A stretch of DNA of 64,000 bases from Micromonospora radicis (GTDB lineage Bacteria; Actinomycetota; Actinomycetes; Mycobacteriales; Micromonosporaceae). Location of the stretch: assembly GCF_003583405.1 (NCBI RefSeq), contig NZ_QXEC01000012.1:1-64000 (forward strand). Direction: 5' to 3'. The notes under the pieces were generated by a model. That model was not told the DNA's origin and did no database searches. It worked only from the letters and a program-made list of their open reading frames with translations. Positions 1-7,651 of this stretch are shown here, in pieces. How positions within the stretch are numbered: the stretch's first letter is position 1; each line of letters starts with the position of its first letter. The translations under genes were made by a program, and so were the position numbers.

Positions 1-330
1 CGGTGGTTTCTACCGTGTCAAACCGGCTCGCACCGCTTTGTCACGCTTCAACCCATTTCCGGGCACCACGATCGAACCGGCTTTCGCCGCTTCTGTCGTG
101 ACTTTGGCAGACCAGCCGCTGCGGTCTCCCGCTAGCGCGCCTGGCGCCCTGCCGATCGTCAACCTTACCCGGTCGGTTCCGCCTCGCCAAATCCGCCTCG
201 CAGCGGATGTAGGGGCACCACCCGGCCCCGATGCCGGCGGGACGTACCCACTCGAACCGGGGAGATCGACTGCGCTCCGGCCTCAGATCTTTCGACCTGT
301 TTCGTCCGTTCCGCGCTGACAGAGAGAAAG
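1..330 (-). promoter_or_regulatory. Promoter/leader region of an rRNA operon lying beyond the left edge
   Basis: There is no convincing coding region between the window start and the tyrS terminator. On the minus strand a good promoter is visible: -35 TTGGCG at 185-190, a 17-bp spacer, and -10 TAAGGT at 162-167. A further -35 TTGACA lies at 16-21 inside GGTTTGACACGGTAG; its -10 would fall outside the window. Serial promoters of this type downstream of tyrS are typical of actinobacterial rrn operons, so a 16S rRNA gene probably follows to the left. The promoters are seen; the rRNA gene is inferred. Confidence 0.6.
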
Positions 331-332
331 TT

Positions 333-371
333 ACGCGCCCGGCGGTTTGATCGTCAAATCCGCCGGGCGCG
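333..371 (-). terminator. Terminator downstream of tyrS
   Basis: A GC-rich inverted repeat (acgcgcccggcggtttga / tcaaatccgccgggcgcgt) has arms of about 18 bp, a 3-nt loop and one bulged base. On the minus strand a pyrimidine-rich tail (CTTTCTCTCT) follows. It lies 28 bp after the tyrS stop and insulates tyrS from the rRNA promoters. Confidence 0.75.
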
Positions 372-399
372 TTCCCCGTCACACTCCTCGACCGGCAGG

Positions 400-1695
400 T
401 CAGCCGCCGTCCACCTCGACCCCGGCGAACGACCGCTTGCCCCGGCGTAGCACCAGGTACCGCCCGTACAGCAGGTCGTCGGCGCTCAGCACGGCGTCGG
501 CCTCGGTCACCCGGTTGTTGTTGACGTAGGCACCACCCTCGGCGATCACCCGGCGAGCCTCCTTCATGCTCGGCACCAGGCCGGACTCCTTGAGCAGAGC
601 GGCCACCTCCGGCAGCTCTCCGAGGCGTACCAGGCCGGCCTCGGAGAGCGCCGCGCGCAGGGTCACCGGCGACAGTTCGGCCAGCGAACCCCGGCCGAAC
701 AGCGCCTGGCTCGCCGCCACCACCTGGGCCATCTCCCGCTCGCCGTGCACCAGGGTGGTGAGTTCCTCGGCGAGTGCGCGCTGGGCGGCCCGACCCGCCG
801 GGCGCTCCGCCGTCTCCTTCTCCAGCGCCTCCAGTTCGTCGCGGGACCGGAAGCTGAAGTAGCGCAGGTAACGCCCGACGTCCCGGTCGTCGACGTTGAT
901 CCAGAACTGGTAGAAGGCGTACGGGCTGGTCATCTCCGGATCGAGCCAGACCGCACCACCCTCGGTCTTGCCGAACTTGGAGCCGTCCGACTTGGTCACC
1001 AAGGGGGTGGTGAAGCCCTGCACGGGGCCGAGGCCGCGACGGCGTACGTAGTCGACGCCGGCGGTGATGTTGCCCCACTGGTCGGAGCCGCCGAACTGGA
1101 GGCGACAGCCGTGCCGGCGGTGCAGCTCGAAGAAGTCGTTGGCCTGCAACAGCTGGTAGCTGAACTCGGTGAAGCTGATCCCGCTCTCCAGCCGGGCGCG
1201 GACCACCTCCCGCGCCAGCATCTTGTTGACCGGGAAGTGCTTGCCCACGTCGCGGAGGAACTCGACCACCGACATCTCGCCGGTCCAGTCCAGGTTGTTG
1301 ACCAGCTGGGCCGCGTTGTCGCCGGTGTACGACACGAACGGCGCGAGTTGGTCGCGGATGCGCCGCACCCAGCCGGCGACCACCTCGGGCGGGTTGAGGG
1401 TGCGCTCGGCGCTCTCCTTGGGGTCGCCGATCTGCCCGGTCGCCCCGCCGACGAGCAGCAGCGGGCGGTGCCCGGCGAGTTGCAGGCGGCGGGCCGTGGT
1501 GACCTGCATCAGATGGCCGACGTGCAGGCTGGGCGCGGTCGGGTCGAAGCCCACGTAGAACGGGGCGGCCGGGCCGTCGAGCAGCGCCCGCAGCTCGTCG
1601 GGGTCGGTGGAGTCCTGGATCAGGCCGCGCCACCGCAGGTCGTCGGTGAGAGAGTCCCGCCGGGCCAGCGGGAGGTTGCTGTCGGTCACGGTCAC
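400..1695 (-). CDS. tyrS: Tyrosyl-tRNA synthetase
   Basis: This is a class I synthetase that charges tRNA-Tyr with tyrosine in the cytoplasm. The 431-aa product has the HIGH-type signature HVGHL (within PSLHVGHLMQ), the tyrosine-pocket segment FGGSDQWGNI, and the KMSKS-type loop KFGKT. A C-terminal S4-like RNA-binding segment (LVPSMKEARR...GGAYVNN) follows. The reading frame stays open upstream, but the GTG at 1695 is preceded by GGGGGAG at a good distance and gives the usual N-terminus; a second GTG lies two codons later. It is transcribed away from the thioesterase gene and towards the presumed rRNA operon. Confidence 0.97.
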   Translation of the reverse strand: MTVTDSNLPLARRDSLTDDLRWRGLIQDSTDPDELRALLDGPAAPFYVGFDPTAPSLHVGHLMQVTTARRLQLAGHRPLLLVGGATGQIGDPKESAERTLNPPEVVAGWVRRIRDQLAPFVSYTGDNAAQLVNNLDWTGEMSVVEFLRDVGKHFPVNKMLAREVVRARLESGISFTEFSYQLLQANDFFELHRRHGCRLQFGGSDQWGNITAGVDYVRRRGLGPVQGFTTPLVTKSDGSKFGKTEGGAVWLDPEMTSPYAFYQFWINVDDRDVGRYLRYFSFRSRDELEALEKETAERPAGRAAQRALAEELTTLVHGEREMAQVVAASQALFGRGSLAELSPVTLRAALSEAGLVRLGELPEVAALLKESGLVPSMKEARRVIAEGGAYVNNNRVTEADAVLSADDLLYGRYLVLRRGKRSFAGVEVDGG

Positions 1696-1786
1696 CGATT
1701 CTCCCCCATGCACCGGTGCCGGGCCTATCGGGTTCGCGCCGGCCCGCCCTCGGTAGGCTGACGGCGCCGAGATCGAGGAGGTCGTG

Positions 1787-2179
1787 ATGGAGATTCCCGA
1801 GTTCTCGGGTGGTTTCTTCGCCCTGCTCGGCCTGGAGTTCGGCGAGGCCAGCGGTGACCGGGTGACGGTCCGCTGGCGGGTACGGCCGGAGCTGCACCAG
1901 CCGTACGGCATCCAGCACGGCGGGGTCTACTGCTCGGTGGTGGAGACGGCGGCCAGCGTGGGCGGTGGCCTCTGGTTGGGTGCGCGTGGCCGGGTGGTCG
2001 GCGTGTCGAACCAGACCGACTTCCTGCGGGCCGTCCGCGACGGCGAGCTGACCGCCGTGGGTACCCCGTTGCATCGGGGGCGTAGCCAGCAGCTGTGGCA
2101 GGTGGAGATCAACGACTCCGACGGCCGGCTGGTCGCCCGCGGCCAGGTTCGCCTGCAGAACCTCTACGCCGACAGCTGA
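1787..2179 (+). CDS. PaaI-family hotdog-fold thioesterase
   Basis: This 130-aa single hotdog-domain protein probably hydrolyses an acyl- or aryl-CoA; the substrate cannot be read from sequence. The segment HGGVYCSVVETAASVGG is the family's HGG-x(n)-E catalytic region, and a terminal beta-strand region (LVARGQVRLQNL) is present. The start is ATG 1787 with AGGAGG at 1776-1781, five bases upstream; GTG 1784 is too close to that site. It is divergent from tyrS and stands alone. Confidence 0.88.
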   Translation: MEIPEFSGGFFALLGLEFGEASGDRVTVRWRVRPELHQPYGIQHGGVYCSVVETAASVGGGLWLGARGRVVGVSNQTDFLRAVRDGELTAVGTPLHRGRSQQLWQVEINDSDGRLVARGQVRLQNLYADS

Positions 2180-2373
2180 CCCGGAGCGGGGGCGGCACCG
2201 CCCATGCCGCATCGAACCGGGCCATCTGCGTCAACTGCGGCACGCGGACAGCTGCCCGCGTCGTCGGACGCCGCGTCGACTGGGCTCCGCAGCGCCGATG
2301 TGGCGGGACACCGGCACCGGACAATGCCGGCTTTGCGGTAGATAGCGGCTTAGGTGGCGATATCGTCGCGTCG

Positions 2374-2403
2374 ATGACCGAGCCCGCGCCCCCGTCGACG
2401 TGA
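2374..2403 (+). other. Possible 9-codon leader ORF overlapping the Nramp-like start
   Basis: ATG 2374 opens the peptide MTEPAPPST, whose TGA (2401-2403) overlaps the GTG start of the transporter as GTGA. A -10-like TATCGT at 2361-2366 sits 7 bases before the ATG, so a leaderless transcript could begin at this codon. The peptide resembles the usual N-terminal tail of such transporters, so a one-base frameshift (natural or sequencing) joining it to the next frame is the alternative. Confidence 0.35.
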
Positions 2404-3626
2404 AGAAACTCCTCGCCGCCACGCTCGGCATCCTCTCCGCCGTCGGCGGCTTCGTCGACATCGGCGACCTCGTCGCCGCCGGGCAGGCCGGTGCCCGGTT
2501 CGGCATGGCGCACACCTGGGTGCTGCTGCTCGGTGTGGTGGCCATCTGCGCGTACGCCGAGATGGCCGGACGGATCGCGGCGGTGACCGGTCGGGCGGTG
2601 TTCGACCTGGTCCGCGAGCGCCTCGGGGCACGCATGGCGCTGCTCAACCTGGTCGCGTCGTACCTGGTCACGGTGATCACACTCGCCGCCGAGCTGGGTG
2701 GGGTGGCGCTGGCGCTGCAACTGGTCAGCGGAGTGCCGTACCTGATCTGGGTGCCGGTGGCCGGGGCGGCGGTCTGGCTGGTGCTGTGGCGGATGCGCTT
2801 CCCGGTGATGGAGCGGGTGTTCGGACTCGCCGGGCTGGCCCTGGTGGTCTTCGCCGTGGCGCTGTTCTGGCTGCCGACGGACTGGGCGGAACTCGGGCGC
2901 AGCGCGGTGCGCATCGACGACGGCGGGCAGGGCTGGGGGGCGTACTGGTTCGTCGCGGTGGCGCTGTTCGCCTCCACCGTCAGCCCGTACGAGGTGTTCT
3001 TCTTCTCCTCGGGTGGGGTGGAGGAACGGTGGAGCGCCGCCGACCTGGCCGACGCCCGGTTCAGCGTGCTGGTCGGCTTCCCGGTCGGCGGTTTCCTCGC
3101 GCTGTCGCTGATCGCCACCGCGACCGTCGTGCTGCGCCCCGCCGGGCTGACGGTCTCCGACCTCGGCCAGGTCGCGCACCCGGTCGTCCTGGCCTTCGGT
3201 GGGGTCGGCCTGGCGATCGCGGCGCTGGCGTTCTTCGCGGTCACCTTCGGCGCCGCGTTGGAGACCGGGCTCTCCGCCGCGTACGCCGCCGCGCAGTACT
3301 TCGGCTGGCAGTGGGGCAAGCGGGTCAGCCCCCGCGAAGCGGCCCGCTTCCACACCGTGCTGCTGGTCAGCGTGCTGCTCGGGGTGCTCCTGCTGCTCAC
3401 CACGATCGATCCGGTGGCGCTCACCGAGTACATGCTGATCATCAGCGCGGTGGCGTTGCCCCTGACCTACCTGCCGATCCTGGTGGTGGCCAACGACCGC
3501 ACCTACCTCGGTGACCGGGTCAACGGCCGATGGCTCAACGCACTCGGCGCCGTTCTGCTGCTGGTCATCGTGGCAGCGGCGATCGCCGCCATACCGGTGG
3601 CCATCGGGACCAGAATGGGGCAGTGA
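2400..3626 (+). CDS. Nramp-like membrane transporter with atypical metal-site motifs
   Basis: The 408-aa integral membrane protein has about 11 hydrophobic segments and the general Nramp (PF01566) arrangement. In canonical Nramp proteins TM1 carries DPGN and TM6 carries MPH. Here the equivalent places read GFVDIGDL and STVSPYEVFF, so the Mn/Fe-liganding residues are not conserved and the substrate is uncertain (another divalent cation is possible). No ribosome site precedes GTG 2400; translation may depend on the overlapping 9-codon ORF, or the true start may be in another frame. Its stop overlaps the next gene (GTGA), so it is co-translated with two PRC-barrel genes. Confidence 0.75.
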   Translation: MKKLLAATLGILSAVGGFVDIGDLVAAGQAGARFGMAHTWVLLLGVVAICAYAEMAGRIAAVTGRAVFDLVRERLGARMALLNLVASYLVTVITLAAELGGVALALQLVSGVPYLIWVPVAGAAVWLVLWRMRFPVMERVFGLAGLALVVFAVALFWLPTDWAELGRSAVRIDDGGQGWGAYWFVAVALFASTVSPYEVFFFSSGGVEERWSAADLADARFSVLVGFPVGGFLALSLIATATVVLRPAGLTVSDLGQVAHPVVLAFGGVGLAIAALAFFAVTFGAALETGLSAAYAAAQYFGWQWGKRVSPREAARFHTVLLVSVLLGVLLLLTTIDPVALTEYMLIISAVALPLTYLPILVVANDRTYLGDRVNGRWLNALGAVLLLVIVAAAIAAIPVAIGTRMGQ

Positions 3627-4003
3627 GGATCCAGGTCAGCCGCCAACTGCTCGACCGCCAACTCGTCGACGTCGACGGTCGGCTGGTCGGCAAGGTCGAC
3701 GACGTGGAGTTCGCGCTCGACGCGGACGGGGTGCCGTACCTGCGGACGCTGCTGACCGGCCCCGGCGCGCTCGGGCTGCGGGTCGGCGGCCGGATCGGCA
3801 GGATGCTGGTGCTGACCGCGGAACGGTTCGTCACCGACCGGCCGATGGTGCCGCTGCGGATCCCGTACGGGCTGGTCGATCGGGTCGACAGCGCGGTGTG
3901 GCTGCGGATCCGCGCCGAGCAGCTGCCCACCTCGCCGGTGGAGGAATGGCTGCGCCGGCATCTGATCGGTCGGATCCCGGGGGCCGGGCGTGCGGGCGGG
4001 TGA
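3623..4003 (+). CDS. PRC-barrel domain protein
   Basis: The 126-aa protein begins with a PRC-barrel-like segment: LLDRQLVDVDGRLVGKVDDV, then hydrophobic beta-strands. PRC-barrels are small beta domains that bind RNA or partner proteins. The GTG start overlaps the transporter stop by 4 bp, and its 3' end overlaps the next PRC gene by 14 bp. In this setting it is probably an accessory or regulatory subunit of the membrane transporter; that role is inference. Confidence 0.75.
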   Translation: MRIQVSRQLLDRQLVDVDGRLVGKVDDVEFALDADGVPYLRTLLTGPGALGLRVGGRIGRMLVLTAERFVTDRPMVPLRIPYGLVDRVDSAVWLRIRAEQLPTSPVEEWLRRHLIGRIPGAGRAGG

Positions 4004-4298
4004 GCTGCTCGGGCGGACCGTGTACGACGAGCGGGGCCGCCGGCTGGGTCGGGTGGTCGACCTGGTGGTACGGGGTACACCCGACGGTCCGCTGCGGCTG
4101 ACCGATCTGGTGGTGACGCGGCACTGGTACGGCCGGCTCAGCGGTCGCCTGATCGGCGCGGAACGCCACCCGTCCGGGCCCTGGGCGATCCGCGCCGTGG
4201 CCCGGCTGCTCAGCCGCCGCACGGTGCAGGTGCCGCTGAACCGGATCCGGCTCGATCCGCCGGTGCCGGGCCTGCGGGCCGAGCGGCCGTCGGGGTGA
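3990..4298 (+). CDS. Second PRC-barrel domain protein
   Basis: The 102-aa product starts GELLGRTVYDERGRRLGRVVDLVV, a second copy of the PRC-barrel strand pattern (G-x-V-x-D-x-x-G-x-x-L-G). It is translated in a different frame from the preceding PRC gene, starting inside it at GTG 3990, so the two are tightly coupled. Tail-to-tail with the CNNM-type gene, with one base between them. Confidence 0.7.
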   Translation: MRAGELLGRTVYDERGRRLGRVVDLVVRGTPDGPLRLTDLVVTRHWYGRLSGRLIGAERHPSGPWAIRAVARLLSRRTVQVPLNRIRLDPPVPGLRAERPSG

Positions 4299-4299
4299 G

Positions 4300-5682
4300 T
4301 CAGCGGCCGGTGTCGAACCCGGTCGGCACCGGCACCGAGTCCGCCTCCGGTCGTGCCGACGCCCCGTCCTGGTCCTGGTCCTGGTCCTGGTCCTGGTCGG
4401 GGGTCGGTGCCGGTTCGGCGCAGCGTTGCAGCCGTACCCCAGAGATGGCCCGGTCGTCGACCTCGGTGACCTCCAGACGCCAACCGTCCACGGTCAACTG
4501 CTCACCCACCGCCGGTATCCGGCCGAGCCCGGCCAGTAGCAGGCCGGCGACGGTGGTGTAGTCGCCCTCGGGGCGAGCGGGCAGTTCCACGCCGATGTCC
4601 GGCAGGTCGTGCACCGGGAAGGTGCCGGGCAGCAGCAACGCATCGTCGGCGTCGCGGCGCACCTCGCGTACGTCCCGGTCGGTCTCGTCGTAGATCTCGC
4701 CGACGATCTCCTCCAGGATGTCCTCCAGGGTGACGATGCCGTCGACGGCGCCACGCTCGTCCACGACCAGGGCCATGTGCTGGCGTTCCGCCTTGAACTG
4801 GCGCAGCGCGTCGACCACCGACACCGCATCGGGCAGCAGCATCGGCGGCCGGACACACTCGTCGACGGGCTGGTCGTCCCGTACGCCCACCAGGTCCCGC
4901 AGGTGGATCACGCCGACCGTCTCGTCCAGGCCGCCGTGGCGGACCACCGGCGCGCGGGAGTGCCCGGAGGCGGCCAGTACCAGCCGGGCGGCTTCCGCGG
5001 TGGTGCCGCTGTCCAGGCAGAACACCCGAAGTCGGGGCACCAGCACGGCCCGCAGCCGGCGGTCGGCGATCTCCACCGCCCCGGCGATGATGGTCTGCTG
5101 TTCCTTGGTGAAGCCGTGGTTGCCGGCGACGATGTCACGCAGCTCGTCGGGACTGATCTCGTCGCGCTCGGGTTTCGGGTTCAGCCCGACCAGGCGGACC
5201 ACCAGGTCGCTGGTGGCGCCCAGCAACCACACGGCGGGCCGGGTGAGCGCGGCGAGCAGATCCAGCGGGCGGGCGACGAGCAGCGCCCACCGCTCCGGGA
5301 TCTGCATCGCGATGCGCTTGGGGGCCAACTCGCCGAAGACCAGCGTGACGAAGGTCAACGCCAGCGTGACCAGCACGATGGCGACGGGCTCGGCGGCCCG
5401 GCCGAAGACGTCCAACAGCGGCACCAGCGGTCGGGCCAGGGACACCGCGGCGGCCGCCGAGGCGAGGAAACCGGCCAGGGTGATGCCGATCTGGATGGTG
5501 GCGAGGAACCGGTTGGGGTCCCGGGCCAACCTGGCCAGAACCGCACCGGCCCGGCTGGTCCGCGCCAGCCGCTGGACCTGGCTGTCGCGCAGCGACACCA
5601 GCGCCAGCTCGCTGCCCGCGAAGATCGCGTTGATGACGATCAGAACTCCCACCAGGGCCAGCTGACTCCAGTAGCTGTGCAC
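4300..5682 (-). CDS. CNNM/CorC-family membrane protein (HlyC-type, CBS pair)
   Basis: The 460-aa protein has an N-terminal DUF21/CNNM transmembrane domain (first segment LALVGVLIVINAIFAGSEL, then LVSLRD and LAPKRIA). A central CBS pair includes APVVRHGGLDE and VDGIVTLEDILEEIVGEI, and a C-terminal CorC/HlyC transporter-associated domain ends near residue 430. The family includes Mg2+ export and magnesium-homeostasis proteins; 'hemolysin' is a historical name. The C-terminal tail after residue 430 contains a run of Gln-Asp dipeptides from a hexanucleotide repeat. It is encoded alone. Confidence 0.9.
   Translation of the reverse strand: MHSYWSQLALVGVLIVINAIFAGSELALVSLRDSQVQRLARTSRAGAVLARLARDPNRFLATIQIGITLAGFLASAAAAVSLARPLVPLLDVFGRAAEPVAIVLVTLALTFVTLVFGELAPKRIAMQIPERWALLVARPLDLLAALTRPAVWLLGATSDLVVRLVGLNPKPERDEISPDELRDIVAGNHGFTKEQQTIIAGAVEIADRRLRAVLVPRLRVFCLDSGTTAEAARLVLAASGHSRAPVVRHGGLDETVGVIHLRDLVGVRDDQPVDECVRPPMLLPDAVSVVDALRQFKAERQHMALVVDERGAVDGIVTLEDILEEIVGEIYDETDRDVREVRRDADDALLLPGTFPVHDLPDIGVELPARPEGDYTTVAGLLLAGLGRIPAVGEQLTVDGWRLEVTEVDDRAISGVRLQRCAEPAPTPDQDQDQDQDQDGASARPEADSVPVPTGFDTGR
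4367..4398. repeat. Hexanucleotide tandem repeat (TCCTGG)5
   Basis: Five perfect copies of TCCTGG plus a partial copy lie in frame in the 3' end of the CNNM gene, encoding (Asp-Gln)n in the disordered tail. Because the unit is 6 bp, copy-number changes would lengthen or shorten the tail without shifting the frame. Confidence 0.9.
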
Positions 5683-5777
5683 GCCCGGCTCTCCCTCGCT
5701 GGACCACGCCGACCGGCGGCGCCGGCGGAAGCCCCGCTGGCGTAGCGGTGCCTATGCCCACTCGCCGAGCGCGTGAA

Positions 5778-6416
5778 TCATCCGGCGTCGCCGGCCGCCG
5801 AGCCGGGCAGGTCGAGCACGTACGACTGCCCGTCGCGGCGGAACCCGATGCGCAGGTAGTACGGGCCGACCATGCCGGGTGGGCTGACCACCCGACGGAA
5901 ACCGCGGTCGGTGAACAGGCTGCTGCGCCGGTAGACGAACTCGCCCGGGGTGAAGTCCCGAAACGGCGGGGTGACGTAGTCCAGGTCGACCTGGGCCACC
6001 CCGTCGCCCGCGTCGTGCGCCAGCACCACACCGACCACCTCGTCGGCGCGGACCACCAGGAACGCCGAGCGGCCGGTCAGCTGCCCGGAGTGGAAGCCGG
6101 GGTTGAAGCGGGCGATGTCGCCGGCGTGTACCCGCAGCGTGTGGGCCAGGAACGCGTCGTCGGCCCCCACCTCGACCACCTGGTAGGTCTGGTCGTCGTG
6201 GCGGGTGGTCAGCAGCCGCCGCAGGTACCACACGTTGATCACCGCGAGGACGACGTTGAGTCCCACCATGGGCCACACCTGCACGGCGGTGTTGTAGCCG
6301 ATCAGGACGAGGCAGCCGACGAGGTTCAGGGCCCGCAGTCGCAGGATCCGGGTCTGCAGCAACGACCAGACCAGCAGCGCCGAGCCGGCCCAGCCGGCGA
6401 GTTCCAGCCAGTTCAC
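5778..6416 (-). CDS. YgjV-like membrane segment fused to a GNAT-like domain
   Basis: The 212-aa protein starts with three hydrophobic helices (WAGSALLVWSLLQ; LNLVGCLVLIGYNTAVQV; MVGLNVVLAVINVWYLRRLL) that resemble YgjV-family inner membrane proteins. From residue 75 a soluble region follows (FLVVRADEVVGVVLAH, then DRGFRRVV and YYLRIGFRRDG) with the strand order of GNAT acetyltransferases. GTG 6416 is the likely start although its ribosome site is weak. The molecular role is unknown; a membrane-tethered acyltransferase-like protein is the best description. Confidence 0.65.
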   Translation of the reverse strand: MNWLELAGWAGSALLVWSLLQTRILRLRALNLVGCLVLIGYNTAVQVWPMVGLNVVLAVINVWYLRRLLTTRHDDQTYQVVEVGADDAFLAHTLRVHAGDIARFNPGFHSGQLTGRSAFLVVRADEVVGVVLAHDAGDGVAQVDLDYVTPPFRDFTPGEFVYRRSSLFTDRGFRRVVSPPGMVGPYYLRIGFRRDGQSYVLDLPGSAAGDAG

Positions 6417-6493
6417 CCCGCGAGAGTAGTGCCCGCCCTGGTCAGCGCCACGACGGGGCACCTGCCGGGGCGGGCCGGGGCACCCGGTAGCGG

Positions 6494-6973
6494 TCAGGCC
6501 GGCAGTTCCAACACGTACTCGTCGACCTCGTGGCCGCGGGCCGGGGCGTACGCCCGGTCGGTGCCGCGCACGACGAAGCCGCAGTGGCGCAGCACGGCCA
6601 GCGAGGCGACGTTGTCGGTCGCCGCCCGCGCATGCAGCGGCCGGCGGATCACCTCGGACAGCAGGGCGGTCAACGCGCGGGTGGCGTAGCCGCGACCCCA
6701 GCGTTGTCGGTCTATCCAGTAGCTGACCTCGGTCCGGCCGTCGGCGGGGAAGGCCAGCACGTAGCCGACCACCGCGCCGTCGACGGTCACGGTCCGGGCC
6801 ACGTTGTGCGGGCCGGTCAGGATCCGCACCCAGTGCGCGGCGAACGCTCGCGGGTCGGCCGGATCCGTGGGGCCGAAGGCGGCCATCCGGTTGGCCTCGG
6901 GGTCCAGTTGATGGGTGTAGAACTCCGGCAGGTCGTCCTCGCTGACCGCACGCAGCCGCAGGTCGTCGCTCAT
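6494..6973 (-). CDS. GNAT-family N-acetyltransferase (RimJ/RimL type)
   Basis: This 159-aa GNAT domain has the motif A region VVGYVLAFPADGRTEVSYWID, then RQRWGRGYATRALTALL (the acetyl-CoA pyrophosphate loop R-x-x-G-x-G/A), and a final NVASLAVLRHCGFVVRG segment typical of RimJ/L-like enzymes. The acceptor is unknown. ATG 6973 (MSDDLRLR) is preferred over GTG 6991, since the family begins just before the first strand. It follows the YgjV-GNAT gene's strand but is separated by 77 bp. Confidence 0.85.
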   Translation of the reverse strand: MSDDLRLRAVSEDDLPEFYTHQLDPEANRMAAFGPTDPADPRAFAAHWVRILTGPHNVARTVTVDGAVVGYVLAFPADGRTEVSYWIDRQRWGRGYATRALTALLSEVIRRPLHARAATDNVASLAVLRHCGFVVRGTDRAYAPARGHEVDEYVLELPA

Positions 6974-7124
6974 CGGCCCGACGATACGCACCCGGATGCG
7001 GACCTACGGCCCGGCGCCCACCGGCATCCGGCCCTGCCGTGGCCGGTGCCGCCGCTGGTACCAAGAACCTGACGGTACGGTGCGACCGGCCGCCGGTTCC
7101 GACTCCCGACAGGAGGCACCCGCG

Positions 7125-7565
7125 ATGACCGCCATCTTCAACGCCACCGGTCCGATGCCCGCCACCGTCCCGGCCCGGGGCGTCGCCGAACCGGCGCCGC
7201 GGGCCCCGGCGCCGCCCGTCGGCCCGGCGGTGCAACTGCCCACGACACCGCCGGTGGTGCTGGTGCCGGTGACCCGTGCCGGTCGGCCGGTCGGCATGTT
7301 CGTGGCCGGTGCGGGCGGCGTCCGCTACCGGATGCTGCTCGATCCGGACCGGCTGATCACCGCCACGGCCGGGCTGCTGGCCCTCGGGCTGCTCGGGGCG
7401 GGCGTGGCGCTGCGGGGACGGCGACGGCCGCCCGCGGTCGGCGCGTTGACGATGGGGCCGGGCGGTTGGGTCAGCTTTCGGGGTGTGCCGGCACCGGCGC
7501 CGCGCACGCCGCGTCCCCGGTGGGCCCGGTTGCTGGGCGCCCGCCGGCTGGTGGTGCAGCGCTGA
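7125..7565 (+). CDS. Hypothetical Pro/Ala-rich protein with one TM helix
   Basis: This 146-aa protein is not recognised. ATG 7125 is chosen because AGGAGG sits at 7111-7116. It has a Pro/Ala-rich N-terminal half, one hydrophobic helix (ATAGLLALGLLGAGVAL, about residues 84-100) and a basic tail ending RRLVVQR. No catalytic motif is seen. It may be a small membrane-anchored protein restricted to related actinomycetes. Convergent with the GH30 gene. Confidence 0.55.
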   Translation: MTAIFNATGPMPATVPARGVAEPAPRAPAPPVGPAVQLPTTPPVVLVPVTRAGRPVGMFVAGAGGVRYRMLLDPDRLITATAGLLALGLLGAGVALRGRRRPPAVGALTMGPGGWVSFRGVPAPAPRTPRPRWARLLGARRLVVQR

Positions 7566-7651
7566 GTGCGTCGCCGGTACGCGGGGTGGGGCGGGTGGGC
7601 CGGCGAAGCGCCGCCCCCCACCCGCCCGACCGGGTCGCGTCGTGCCGGTGC

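Noticed and set aside
41..2212. 723-codon minus-strand open frame over tyrS and the thioesterase gene
   Set aside because: It is the frame-shadow of tyrS; its translation is Arg/Pro/Gly-rich without domains, while tyrS in the overlapping frame has all synthetase motifs.
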